A stretch of DNA of 63,227 nucleotides from Sphingomonas sp. Lineage in GTDB: Bacteria; Pseudomonadota; Alphaproteobacteria; Sphingomonadales; Sphingomonadaceae. This document shows positions 8,783-17,347 of this stretch, piece after piece (positions within the stretch are counted from its first letter, which is position 1; each line of letters begins with the position of its first letter). The DNA is taken from NCBI GenBank assembly GCA_025935515.1, contig JAICVC010000001.1:1-63227 (forward strand). Reading direction: 5' to 3'. The position numbers and the translations under genes were made by a program. Below the pieces are notes generated by a model that worked only from the letters and a program-made list of their open reading frames with translations, ran no database searches and had not been told where the DNA came from.

Positions 8783-9898
8783 ATGATCCGGTCGCTGCTG
8801 GCCTGTGACGATCTCCCTAGCTCGAGCTATGGGACCGGGCAGCGCCTGCTGAGTCTCCAACGGGCGCTGGCGAAGCTGGGCGAGTGCCGGATTCTCCATC
8901 TCTCGAACAATGCAGAGGGCTCGAACGAGGCGGCCGATTATAGGGCTCCTCTCCCGTTCGACTTTCGCGCCTCGCGAGTGGCCTGGGCGAGACGCCATCT
9001 CACCTTCGCCGAGGCGCGGCGCAACGACTGCTATCGCGCTCTCTTCCAACGCATTCGCAACGATTATCCCTTCGATCTCGTCCTGTGCAGCTTCTTCAGG
9101 AACGCGTCGGTCGTCCCCACCGACATCGCCCCGTGCTTCATCGATCTCGACGCGATCCCCGAGCGCACCGGTCTGCTCACACGAGCGCTCTGGCCGCTGA
9201 CCCTGCGGGCGATGCGGCGCCGGACGCAGGACTTTCAGAGGATTTACGTCATCCGCTCTTCGGACGCAGCGCTCTTCAAGACCGGCGCACGCAATGTCCG
9301 AATTCTACCGGGCATTTCGGCCACCGCGCCAGCAACGCCGCTGCCGCATAATCCCGATGCCCGGCGAGTCCTCTTCATCGCCCCGACCGGCTGGCCGCCG
9401 AACCGTGAAGCCATCGACTGGCTCCTGGCGGTCGATGTGCCTCGGGCACTCGACGCGTTGGGTTTCGAGCTTCGTCTCGTCGGGCAGGGAACCGAGGCCT
9501 TCGCTCCTCGGCCTGGCCTCAGCTGCGGCGGGTTCGTCAAGGACCTCGCGGCTGAATATGAAGCAGCCCGGCTGGTGCTGTGCCCCATCTGGACGGGCAG
9601 CGGGGCGAACATCAAGCTTGCGGAAGCCGTTCAGTTCGGCCGCGCGGTCCTGGCCACGGCGCACTCTGCCGCGGGCTTTGAGGGCTTCCTCCAGCCGGGC
9701 AGGGACTTGCTCACCTTCGACGAACGCGAGCAGTTCCTTCCGCTCCTTCTGGCTTCATTGAGGGACTCCAACCGGCTGCGGGAACTCGAAATCAACGCCG
9801 GGCAAACAGCGCGCGACTTCCTCAATCAGGCCTACATCGACCGAATGGTCGCGGAGGACGCGGGACGGATTTTGGGTCACCATGAGCCATTCCGCTGA
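8783..9898 (+). CDS. glycosyltransferase, GT4-like
   Basis: 371-aa GT-B-fold glycosyltransferase. The C-terminal half carries LFIAPTGWPPNREAIDWLL, LVGQGTEAF, GFVKDLAAEYEAARLVLCPIWTGSGANIKLAEAVQFGRAVLATAHSAAGFEG, the pattern of GT4 enzymes that use a retaining mechanism. The N-terminal acceptor domain is divergent. No signal peptide or membrane span is seen, so it probably acts at the inner membrane face on a lipid-linked glycan. It overlaps the next gene by 17 bp. Donor and acceptor are unknown. Confidence 0.82.
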   Translation: MIRSLLACDDLPSSSYGTGQRLLSLQRALAKLGECRILHLSNNAEGSNEAADYRAPLPFDFRASRVAWARRHLTFAEARRNDCYRALFQRIRNDYPFDLVLCSFFRNASVVPTDIAPCFIDLDAIPERTGLLTRALWPLTLRAMRRRTQDFQRIYVIRSSDAALFKTGARNVRILPGISATAPATPLPHNPDARRVLFIAPTGWPPNREAIDWLLAVDVPRALDALGFELRLVGQGTEAFAPRPGLSCGGFVKDLAAEYEAARLVLCPIWTGSGANIKLAEAVQFGRAVLATAHSAAGFEGFLQPGRDLLTFDEREQFLPLLLASLRDSNRLRELEINAGQTARDFLNQAYIDRMVAEDAGRILGHHEPFR

Positions 9899-11039
9899 CG
9901 GAGGGATTGTGAGGACTTTGGCAGATCCCGAGCAGCTCTCATCGAGTCACAAGCGCGATGCGAGGGCGGAGCCGCCATCGGGCGGACGCGAATCGTTCGG
10001 CCTCGTGCAGGTACTGCGCGGCATTGCCGCATCATGGGTCGTGCTGTTCCATGCAAGCGAAGGACAGCATATCGATCGGCTCAAGGCATCGATCCCAATC
10101 TGGACCCATCCAATTTTCGATGTGGGAAACAACGGCGTGGCGATCTTCTTCGCGCTCAGCGGGTTCGTGATCGCTCACAGTCTCCGCAACGACCGCATCA
10201 CCTTTGGCTACGTGGGCCGTTTCGCGCTTCGGCGCTCAATCCGGCTCGATCCGGCCTTATGGGCCTCGATTGCCCTGTTCATCGGCTTCGCCGCTTTGTC
10301 GTCGTTCGTGAAGGCGGAGTCCTTCACGCCTCCGTCAGCAGCGGTCATTCTGTCCAATGCCACCTACACCCAGCTGTTTCTCGACTTCCCCTCGATCAAT
10401 CCGGTTTACTGGACGCTTTGCTACGAGGTTCAATTCTATCTGATGCTCGTGCTTTGCGTCATGGCTGCGCAGCGCTTCGGCCGCCTCGTGTACCTCGTGC
10501 CCTTTGCCGCCGCGGTTGCGTGGGGATGCAGCGTTCTGGAACAGCCCTTCGCCGGGCTATTCGTTGACCGTTGGCACTGCTTCTTCCTTGGCGCTTTGGC
10601 CTATTGGTCGATGAAGAGCGACACGGCTCTGGTCGGCTTTGTCGTGCTGCTGGCGGCTCTTGCAGCGGTCGGACCGAATCTCTTCACCATCATTTGCATG
10701 CTAACGGCCGTGGGTCTGCTGGTAGCGGGAAAGACAGGCTTCATCCGGAACGGCCTGGCTTGGCGGCCGCTGCTATTCCTCGGCACCGTTTCCTACAGCC
10801 TCTATCTGACCCACAATCCCGTTGCCGGCGCATCGTTCTTCCTGCTCGAGAGGTACGGAGTCCCGCAATGGGCTTCGCTCATCATTTCATTCGCAGCCTG
10901 CGTCGCGGCGGCGGCCGCATTCTGGTTCGTCATCGAGCGGCCGACGATGCGCCTTGCGCATCGGGTGAAGCTTCCCCGATCCCGCGAGGTCATCTCCGGC
11001 TTTGCAAGCGACGCTGAAATCAGGCCGCAGAACGCCTGA
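9882..11039 (+). CDS. acyltransferase family 3 membrane protein (glycan O-acetylation)
   Basis: 385-aa polytopic protein of the acyltransferase-3 family, which O-acetylates extracellular polysaccharides or lipopolysaccharide. Visible marks are the opening SFGLVQVLRGIAASWVVLFHAS with the conserved R and H, FALSGFVI, FALRRSIRLDPALW, and about ten hydrophobic segments ending at WFVIERPTMRL. The start at 9882 lies inside the end of the upstream glycosyltransferase, suggesting coupled expression. It probably decorates the polymer built by this cluster. Confidence 0.87.
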   Translation: MSHSADGGIVRTLADPEQLSSSHKRDARAEPPSGGRESFGLVQVLRGIAASWVVLFHASEGQHIDRLKASIPIWTHPIFDVGNNGVAIFFALSGFVIAHSLRNDRITFGYVGRFALRRSIRLDPALWASIALFIGFAALSSFVKAESFTPPSAAVILSNATYTQLFLDFPSINPVYWTLCYEVQFYLMLVLCVMAAQRFGRLVYLVPFAAAVAWGCSVLEQPFAGLFVDRWHCFFLGALAYWSMKSDTALVGFVVLLAALAAVGPNLFTIICMLTAVGLLVAGKTGFIRNGLAWRPLLFLGTVSYSLYLTHNPVAGASFFLLERYGVPQWASLIISFAACVAAAAAFWFVIERPTMRLAHRVKLPRSREVISGFASDAEIRPQNA

Positions 11040-11113
11040 GATCACATTCGCGAAATTTACCTCGGGAATGGGAGAGATTGTCTAAACAGGCTGTCCCCAT
11101 ATAGTCCCCAGCG

Positions 11114-12322
11114 ATGCGCCTCACGATTGTTCAATATGCCGGCGATTATCGCGACGCGTGGGAGAGGTTCGAGGGGGGCGGCAAGGCGACCTACCAGGCG
11201 CAGCGTTATTCGGTCGGCTTCGTCGCGGAGCTGGCGCAGCGGCTCGAACAGGTCGCGGTCATCTGCGCGCTGGGGGACGAGGCGAGCGACGTCGTGCTGC
11301 CCAACAAGGTGCAGTCGATCAACGCCGGCTTCAGGCCCGGCTTTCATCCGCGCGAGCTGATCCCGCTGCTCGACCGGACGGCGCCCGATCGCCTCGTGCT
11401 GGTCACGCCGATGGTGCCGCTGCTGCAATGGGCGCGCAGCCATCGCGTGCCGACGCTTGCGACGCTCGCCGACTCGTTCCAGCCCGGCGGCCTGCGGGAA
11501 AAGCTTCGGCAGCGGCGGCTGGCTTATGCGCTCAACCGGCCGAACGTCGCCTGGGTCGGCAACCACGGCATCGCCGCCTGCCTCTCGTTGCTCAAGATCG
11601 GCGTCAGGGCCGACAAGATCATTCCCTGGGACTGGCCGCCCTCGCACAAGCCGTCCGATCACGCGGCGCGAAGCCGCGACCCGTCGAAGCCGTTCAGCCT
11701 CGCCTATGTCGGCTCCGTCAGCGAAGACAAAGGAGTCGGAGACCTGCTGCGCGCGCTTCATCGCCTGAAGGCCGAGAGCGTGGAGCTGGCCCTAACGATC
11801 GTCGGGCGCGATCCCGACGGCGCGATGCAGGAGCTCGCCAAACATCTAGGCTTGGTCGAACAAGTCCGTTTCGCCGGGCTGGTGCCCAACGAAGACATTC
11901 CCACGGTCATGCGCGCCGCCGATGCCGTCGTCATCCCCTCGCGGCATGAATATCCGGAAGGATTGCCGCTGACGATCTACGAGGCGCTGTCGGCACGAAC
12001 ACCGATCGTCGCGTCCGACCATCCGATGTTCCGCGGCGCACTCACCGACGAAGAGAGCGCGCTCGTTTTTCCGGCGCGCGATGACGGAGCGCTCGCTTCG
12101 GCAATCCGCCGCTTGAGCGCCGACCCCGGCCTTTATGCGCGGCTATCGGCGAACAGCGAGGCGGCGTGGCAGGCGCTGCAGCTTCCGGTGAGCTGGGGAG
12201 CGCTGATCGAACACTGGCTTTCGGACGAACCCGAGGACGTCGCCTGGATCCGCGATCGTCGGCTGATGTCGGGCCGCTACGCCGCGCAGATCGCCGCCCG
12301 ATCGACAGTCCCGTCGCCTTAG
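11114..12322 (+). CDS. glycosyltransferase family 4
   Basis: 402-aa cytoplasmic GT-B glycosyltransferase. The donor-binding half shows SLAYVGSVSEDKGVGDLLRAL, LTIVGRDPDGAMQEL, VRFAGLVPNEDIPTVMRAADAVVIPSRHEYPEGLPLTIYEAL and TPIVASDHPMF; the E(x7)E pattern is typical of GT4. The N-terminal domain includes GGGKATYQAQRYSVGFVAEL. The product is presumably one sugar linkage in the exopolysaccharide. It stands between the acyltransferase and a secreted glycosidase-like lipoprotein. Confidence 0.87.
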   Translation: MRLTIVQYAGDYRDAWERFEGGGKATYQAQRYSVGFVAELAQRLEQVAVICALGDEASDVVLPNKVQSINAGFRPGFHPRELIPLLDRTAPDRLVLVTPMVPLLQWARSHRVPTLATLADSFQPGGLREKLRQRRLAYALNRPNVAWVGNHGIAACLSLLKIGVRADKIIPWDWPPSHKPSDHAARSRDPSKPFSLAYVGSVSEDKGVGDLLRALHRLKAESVELALTIVGRDPDGAMQELAKHLGLVEQVRFAGLVPNEDIPTVMRAADAVVIPSRHEYPEGLPLTIYEALSARTPIVASDHPMFRGALTDEESALVFPARDDGALASAIRRLSADPGLYARLSANSEAAWQALQLPVSWGALIEHWLSDEPEDVAWIRDRRLMSGRYAAQIAARSTVPSP

Positions 12323-12614
12323 TTTCGGTTCATCGGGCGCCGCTGACCCCGACTTCTCCCGATTTGGTGACCGAAATGGAAATATACTTTGCACTCTTCC
12401 TTAATATGGTTTGCACTCTTCCTTAATGGTTCGCGAGTGAAACTTGCCGGGTGCAACGAAGAGGGGTGCGGACCCCTCGACGAATAATTTCCGGGGGGCT
12501 CGTGAAATGGCCGTTAAACCGATTCTGGACAGCCAGAAACTTAAGCTTGCCAATGATTTGAATGCCCTGCACATCAGCGGCAACAGCTTGGCGTTCACGG
12601 GTGAGGGGAAGTCC
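12323..12614. other. intergenic region with paired direct repeats
   Basis: About 290 bp upstream of the lipoprotein gene. The main structure is an 18-bp exact direct repeat (12388-12405 and 12410-12427). The rest can be read as a weak in-frame extension of the next gene (possible ATG at 12507) but has no signal peptide. No terminator after the glycosyltransferase is evident. Confidence 0.45.
12388..12427. promoter_or_regulatory. two 18-bp direct repeats spaced 22 bp (candidate operator)
   Basis: TTTGCACTCTTCCTTAAT occurs exactly at 12388-12405 and 12410-12427. The 22-bp period is about two DNA helix turns, which would place both copies on the same face, as expected for cooperative binding of a dimeric regulator. 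It lies 188 bp before the lipoprotein start. The sequence does not match a binding site I recognise. Confidence 0.45.
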
Positions 12615-14402
12615 ATGGGTTTGGCGAGGTCGCTGTTTGCAGCGCCGTGTCTTATGTTGGCGGCGTGCGGCGCGGCCTCGGGCAGCACCAATGAGACGAC
12701 CAATGCGCCGGTCACCAGCAATGCAGTGTCGGCGACGCCCATTCCAACGACGACCGATCCGAAGGCATTCAAGCTGGGCGTCAACGTCGGCACGATTAGT
12801 CTCTGGGACAACAGCCGCCCCCTCATGAATCTGATCTATGCCGTGCCTGCGCAAATGCAGAACACGAACCCGTCTGGAGGCTCCGAAGACATCCCGGGCC
12901 AATATTTCGATGCCAATGGCTGGGTTAAGTCCTTGCCGACCGGCTACCAAGTGCGCCGTGGTCTTTCCGTTCCGGCTGCCGGAGGCGATTTCATTTGTCG
13001 CTACCAAGGCAACGGGCTGCTCCGCGTCGAATCGGGCCCCGTATCGAATGTCAGCTCAAGCGCGGGCGCTCTGAAATTCACCATTGCGCCGACCAATCCC
13101 GCCGATTGGAAGGCGGTGACAATCACCTATTTCGTCGATCCGTCGAACTATATCCGGGACATCGATTGCCGCGAGGCCGGTGCCTCGACAACGGCGATTA
13201 CGGCGCCCGAGTTCCTTTCCGTGGTGAATGGCTTCAAGGTCCTGCGCTTCGTAAAGTGGTCGAAAGCTGAGGAGAATCCAGCCTCGATCACCTGGGCCAC
13301 GCGCAACAAGCCGGGCGACGGGGATTTCTCGCGCAACGACGGGGTGCCGGTCGAGTATATCGTCGACGCCGCGAACCAAGCGAACGCGGACCCGTGGGTC
13401 AACATCCCCTGGAACGCCGACAACGACTACATCACCCGCTACGCCACCTACGTCCGCGACAACATGGCCTCGGGTCACCAGGTCTATGTCGAAGTCAGCA
13501 ACGAGGTCTGGAACTGGGGATATCCGGTAACGACCCAGGCGAAGAACGAAGCGATTGCCGAGGGACTTCTGTCCGCGGAAGGCACCGGAGCGCCGGGCGG
13601 CAACGGGGAGCGTTATTCCGAACGCGTCCGCCAGGTCATGGCGATCTGGTCGAACGTTTTCTCCGGCCAGATGAACCGCCTGGTGCGGGTGTTCGCTTTC
13701 CAGCACGTCCAGCCATATTGGTCGGACCGGCTGCTGGCTTACCAGGACACATACAAATACGTCGATGCGCTCGCCACTGCGCCGTATTTCGGCCACGAGG
13801 CAGAGACCTGGACGACGGGCCAATCGCTGGACTCGATCATGAACACGCTTCTGCCGGCCAAGGCCGCCGAAGCGGTCACCTTCGGCGTCCAGCAAAAGGC
13901 CGTCGCGCAGAAATATAACCTGCGCTACGTCACCTACGAAGCCGGCCAGCACGTCACGCTTCCCAACAATCTCCCGCTGCTCATGCAGATCGAGCGCGAC
14001 CCGCGGATGTACGACATCTACAAGACGTTCATCAGCGCCTGGCAAAGCCAGATCGGCGATACGATGAACCTGTTCGCGCTGACCGGAAATATCTCTCGAT
14101 ATGGCGCGTGGGGCATCAGCGAATATGCCAACCAGCCACTGAGCGAAGCGCCGAAGCGGCGCGCGGTCCAGGAGTTCCTTGGCATCGCGACCGCATCGGT
14201 GGACACCGGCGGGACCACCACGACGACAACGACGACCGACCCGGTCGTCACGGCCTCGACACAAATCTGCCCGGATGGCTCGATTATCCTGCTGACCAGC
14301 ACCTGCCCGACGACGACGTCCACTCCGACGACAAGCCCGACGAAGAAGGGGAACAAGGGCAAGGGTGGCGGTGGCGGGAGGACCGTGACGGCCCTCGCCT
14401 AG
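12615..14402 (+). CDS. secreted lipoprotein with glycoside-hydrolase (clan A-like) domain
   Basis: 595-aa lipoprotein. The start at 12615 follows GAGGGGAAG and gives a clear signal and lipobox (MGLARSLFAAPCLMLAAC). A Ser/Thr/Asn linker is followed by a large domain. In it, YVEVSNEVWN puts an Asn-Glu pair at residues 296-297 and TYEAG puts a Glu at 442. This spacing resembles the acid/base and nucleophile glutamates of clan GH-A TIM barrels. The tail has a Thr-rich linker, two cysteines (ICPDG, STCPT) and a Gly/Lys-rich end. It probably trims or processes the exopolysaccharide at the cell surface. The glycosidase assignment is inference from motifs. Confidence 0.7.
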   Translation: MGLARSLFAAPCLMLAACGAASGSTNETTNAPVTSNAVSATPIPTTTDPKAFKLGVNVGTISLWDNSRPLMNLIYAVPAQMQNTNPSGGSEDIPGQYFDANGWVKSLPTGYQVRRGLSVPAAGGDFICRYQGNGLLRVESGPVSNVSSSAGALKFTIAPTNPADWKAVTITYFVDPSNYIRDIDCREAGASTTAITAPEFLSVVNGFKVLRFVKWSKAEENPASITWATRNKPGDGDFSRNDGVPVEYIVDAANQANADPWVNIPWNADNDYITRYATYVRDNMASGHQVYVEVSNEVWNWGYPVTTQAKNEAIAEGLLSAEGTGAPGGNGERYSERVRQVMAIWSNVFSGQMNRLVRVFAFQHVQPYWSDRLLAYQDTYKYVDALATAPYFGHEAETWTTGQSLDSIMNTLLPAKAAEAVTFGVQQKAVAQKYNLRYVTYEAGQHVTLPNNLPLLMQIERDPRMYDIYKTFISAWQSQIGDTMNLFALTGNISRYGAWGISEYANQPLSEAPKRRAVQEFLGIATASVDTGGTTTTTTTTDPVVTASTQICPDGSIILLTSTCPTTTSTPTTSPTKKGNKGKGGGGGRTVTALA

Positions 14403-14520
14403 ACTACCGCTGCACTGAACGGCAGGCTGGACGCCAATCGATCCATTTTGCAGAAGTTCGCATCGAGCCGTTCACCTATCGGAGCGGGCCGCCGTTAAAC
14501 GAAAGTCGTCGATCGCCTAA

Positions 14521-15441
14521 ATGCCGCGCGTCAGTGTACTAATGCCGGTGTTCAACTCGGCAGCATATGTCGAGGAAGCGCTCGCCAGCGTACAAGCTCA
14601 GGAGTTTGATGATTTCGAGCTTATCGTCATCGACGACGGATCGACGGACGGCTCCACGGAAATCCTGAAAGCCTTCGCTGCGCGCGAACCGCGGATGCGG
14701 TTGATAAGCCGAACCAACCGAGGGTTGATCGCAACTCGCAATGAATTGCTTGAGGAGGCAAGCGGCGAGTTCATCGCGTGGATGGATTCGGACGACCTCT
14801 CGCATCCGGCCCGACTTCGCCGCTTGCTCGCAACTTTCAATGCAGATGAGAGACTTGTCTGCGTCGGAAGCAATGTTGAAACCATCGACCCCGATGGATC
14901 AATCCTGGGCGTCGAACTCTACCCCTACGACCACGATTCGATATGCGCTGACCAGATGCGCGGCGCGGGCTTTAGGTTTCCATCGACCATGCTCAGGCGA
15001 TCGACAACGATGAAAGTCGGCAGCTTTCGCGAGCCGTTCAAGATCGGCGAGGATTTCGATTTCCTGCTGAGGGTCACCGAGCATGGGCGAGTGGGTAACG
15101 TCCCGGAAACCTTGTATTTCTATCGGCAACACCTGCTTAGTACCGTAACCGCTTTGGGGGTGAACTGGCCTGGCTACAGAGATACAATCTTGTCTCTCGC
15201 CCGTGAGCGACGAGAGGGTGGCCAAGACCGGCTGCAGCGGGGAGAGACGGTCACGATTCCTGAAGCCAAGGCCGACGACTGGCGCAAACATGTCCCTAAT
15301 GTATTGCTCAGCTGGGCAGGCGGCGCGCTACATTATGGGGACCGCCGCCGAGCTTTCCACTACACTGTCAAGGCAATTCGCGCAGCGCCACCAAAAATTG
15401 CCGGGTGGCGATTCCTTCTTAGGCTGCTTTTCAAACCGTAA
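14521..15441 (+). CDS. glycosyltransferase family 2
   Basis: 306-aa GT-A glycosyltransferase: VSVLMPVFNSAAYVEEALASVQAQ at the N-terminus, VIDDGSTDGS, and the metal-binding region WMDSDDLSHPARL (DxD-like SDD), then IGEDFDFLLRV. It is soluble or peripheral, without clear transmembrane spans. It likely extends the lipid-linked repeat unit; the donor sugar is unknown. It lies 40 bp upstream of the flippase gene and probably shares its transcript. Confidence 0.88.
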   Translation: MPRVSVLMPVFNSAAYVEEALASVQAQEFDDFELIVIDDGSTDGSTEILKAFAAREPRMRLISRTNRGLIATRNELLEEASGEFIAWMDSDDLSHPARLRRLLATFNADERLVCVGSNVETIDPDGSILGVELYPYDHDSICADQMRGAGFRFPSTMLRRSTTMKVGSFREPFKIGEDFDFLLRVTEHGRVGNVPETLYFYRQHLLSTVTALGVNWPGYRDTILSLARERREGGQDRLQRGETVTIPEAKADDWRKHVPNVLLSWAGGALHYGDRRRAFHYTVKAIRAAPPKIAGWRFLLRLLFKP

Positions 15442-15481
15442 CCATGATCGATCTTACGTTTTTCATCGGTAACAAATCGGC

Positions 15482-16843
15482 ATGATCATTTCCCCGCGAT
15501 TGCCGTCACGCGTGATTGAACTAGGTCGGCGCGTGCGGCCCAGCGGTACCTCGGCGTTGGCTGCAAGCACGGTTCTCACCAACCTGGTGCGTCTCATCAG
15601 CACCATCGTCCTGTCCCGGCTGCTATCCCCAGATGTGTATGGCATCATCGGGATGATCGTTTCGATCTTTTATGCGATCAACATGCTCAGCGACGTCGGC
15701 TTCCAGGCCTATGTCGTTCGTCACCAACACGGAGACGAAGCAGACTTCATCAACTCGGTTTGGACCATACACGCCGGCCGCGGCCTGCTGCTGACCATTC
15801 TGGGCATGCTGCTCGCTTGGCCCTCATCGATCCTGTTGGCGAAGCCGGAAATTGCCCTGCCGATGGCGGTCTCCTCGCTCATCTTCGTGATCGAGGGTCA
15901 AGGATCGCTCGCGCAGTTTCAAGGCCTGCGAGAGGGGCGGGTTCCGCGGTTCGCGCTCATGGGACTGATCGCTTCCACGAGCCAGGTCTTCATTTGCATC
16001 ATCGCCGCTATCTTCCTGCGGAATGTTTGGGCGGTCGTAATATCGATGATCGCCGGTAGCACGATCAACGTGCTGCTTAGCTATGTCCTGTTCCCTGGAA
16101 AGCGCCGTTCGCTGCGCCCGGACAAGAAGGTCGCGGCCGACCTCTGGCGGTTCTCGCGGATGATCGCCGCCTCGAGCGCGCTGACTCTCGTCATCACTCA
16201 GGCCGACAAACTGGCGATGAGCCGGATCCTACCGCTGGATCAGTTCGGCACCTATGTCATTGCGTCAACACTGGCCGCCGCACCGGCGGCGTTTGCGTTC
16301 AATTATGCCAGCACCATCGTCTATCCGGCCGTTGCCGGCGCATGGCGCGACGGCGCCGCGCTAAAGGATGCATATTATCGCTGCTGGGGCCGCTTCTTTT
16401 ATGCTTATTCGTTCGGCGGCGGCTGCCTGATCGGCGGCGCCGATTTGGTCATTCGGCTTCTTTACGACCCCCGCTACGCCGGCGCGGCCGTCTATCTGAC
16501 TATTCTCGCCATCGCCACTTCGCTTCTCATGCCAGTCCGATCGATGGAGAATGCGTTGGTTGCGAGCGGCCATCCTCGCGCCGTGGTCGAGCTCAATGTC
16601 GTACGCCTCACGTGGCTGATAATTGGAGGCATCATCGCGTTGGTCCGCTACGATGCAATGCTTCTTGTCCTGACGATTGGGCTGATCGAAGCGCCCGCCT
16701 ATCTCTACGGCGCGTGGAAGATGCAGCGCCTTCATCTGATTCGGTTGGCGCGGGAAGCGTCGGTCTGGCTTACTATAGGTGCGGGTGCCGCTGCAGGAGC
16801 GGGGATCAACGGGCTTGCCCGCTCATATCTGCCCAGCCTCTAA
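15482..16843 (+). CDS. oligosaccharide flippase (Wzx-like)
   Basis: 453-aa polytopic membrane protein of the MOP exporter superfamily (polysaccharide biosynthesis protein, Wzx/RfbX type). The N-terminus shows SALAASTVLTNLVRLISTIVLSRLLSPDVYGIIGM, typical of these flippases, followed by about 12 hydrophobic segments and the mid-protein DKLAMSRILPLDQFGTYVIAS. It translocates undecaprenyl-linked repeat units across the inner membrane. It is the last plus-strand gene before the minus-strand polymerase-like gene. Confidence 0.9.
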   Translation: MIISPRLPSRVIELGRRVRPSGTSALAASTVLTNLVRLISTIVLSRLLSPDVYGIIGMIVSIFYAINMLSDVGFQAYVVRHQHGDEADFINSVWTIHAGRGLLLTILGMLLAWPSSILLAKPEIALPMAVSSLIFVIEGQGSLAQFQGLREGRVPRFALMGLIASTSQVFICIIAAIFLRNVWAVVISMIAGSTINVLLSYVLFPGKRRSLRPDKKVAADLWRFSRMIAASSALTLVITQADKLAMSRILPLDQFGTYVIASTLAAAPAAFAFNYASTIVYPAVAGAWRDGAALKDAYYRCWGRFFYAYSFGGGCLIGGADLVIRLLYDPRYAGAAVYLTILAIATSLLMPVRSMENALVASGHPRAVVELNVVRLTWLIIGGIIALVRYDAMLLVLTIGLIEAPAYLYGAWKMQRLHLIRLAREASVWLTIGAGAAAGAGINGLARSYLPSL

Positions 16844-16912
16844 GAGAGCCGCGATTTCATTGGAAGATGCCAGCCGCACCAGCGTGACCGGCCCGGACGT
16901 CGGTTGCCTCGA

Positions 16913-17347
16913 CTACATTGGCGCCAATGTTGGTGGATTCGCCGAAACTGACGACAACAATGATTCGCCGTCCGCGCCGAGGTCGATGTCACCGAGGGAC
17001 GGGACTGCAGCTTCGGTCCACGCGATACAACCTGCTAGACAGCAGGCAGTTTGAGCTTGAGTCCGATCTCGAAACCCGGACGAATGACGATGCCGTCGGC
17101 ATGGGGTCAGCGCACGCCAACGATTTTGCGGTGCAGTGAAATGTCGGCTCCGGTCACGATTGCGAAGCGCTCCCATTTTCGCCTCACACCCAGCCTCGCG
17201 CCAGCGATCATCGCGAATGCTCTTGGAAAGGACGTCTTTAAGCCTTCCATGACCTTCGTCCACTGCGTTCACGTTCCCAGGTTCGATGATAAAATGCCCC
17301 GATTGCGGCATGCCCACCATCGGACCGCCGATGTACGTCGTGGTCAT
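16913..17347 (-). CDS. doubtful or degraded ORF downstream of the polymerase gene
   Basis: This 144-codon frame starts with an ATG that overlaps the stop of the polymerase-like gene as ATGA (17344-17347), a classic coupled junction. The first 40 codons (TTTYIGGPMVGMPQSGHFIIEPGNVNAVDEGHG) look protein-like. After that the composition becomes Arg/Cys/His-rich and unlike a folded protein. In another minus frame, short plausible stretches (VRRKWERFAIVTGADISLHRKIVGVR and then IVIRPGFEIGLKLKLPAV) appear between stops. The pattern fits a frameshifted or decayed gene. No family is recognised; a chance frame is also possible. Confidence 0.3.
   Translation of the reverse strand: MTTTYIGGPMVGMPQSGHFIIEPGNVNAVDEGHGRLKDVLSKSIRDDRWREAGCEAKMGALRNRDRSRHFTAPQNRWRALTPCRRHRHSSGFRDRTQAQTACCLAGCIAWTEAAVPSLGDIDLGADGESLLSSVSANPPTLAPM

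Noticed and set aside
12388..12427. CRISPR-like array
   Set aside because: Only two copies separated by 4 bp; no spacers and no cas genes.
12405..12430. Sigma-54 promoter (TGGCAC-N5-TTGC type)
   Set aside because: The GG and GC elements do not have the required order and spacing.
12444..12614. N-terminal extension of the glycosidase-like lipoprotein
   Set aside because: The extension has no signal peptide and would bury the clear lipoprotein signal at 12615; a good ribosome site supports the shorter start.
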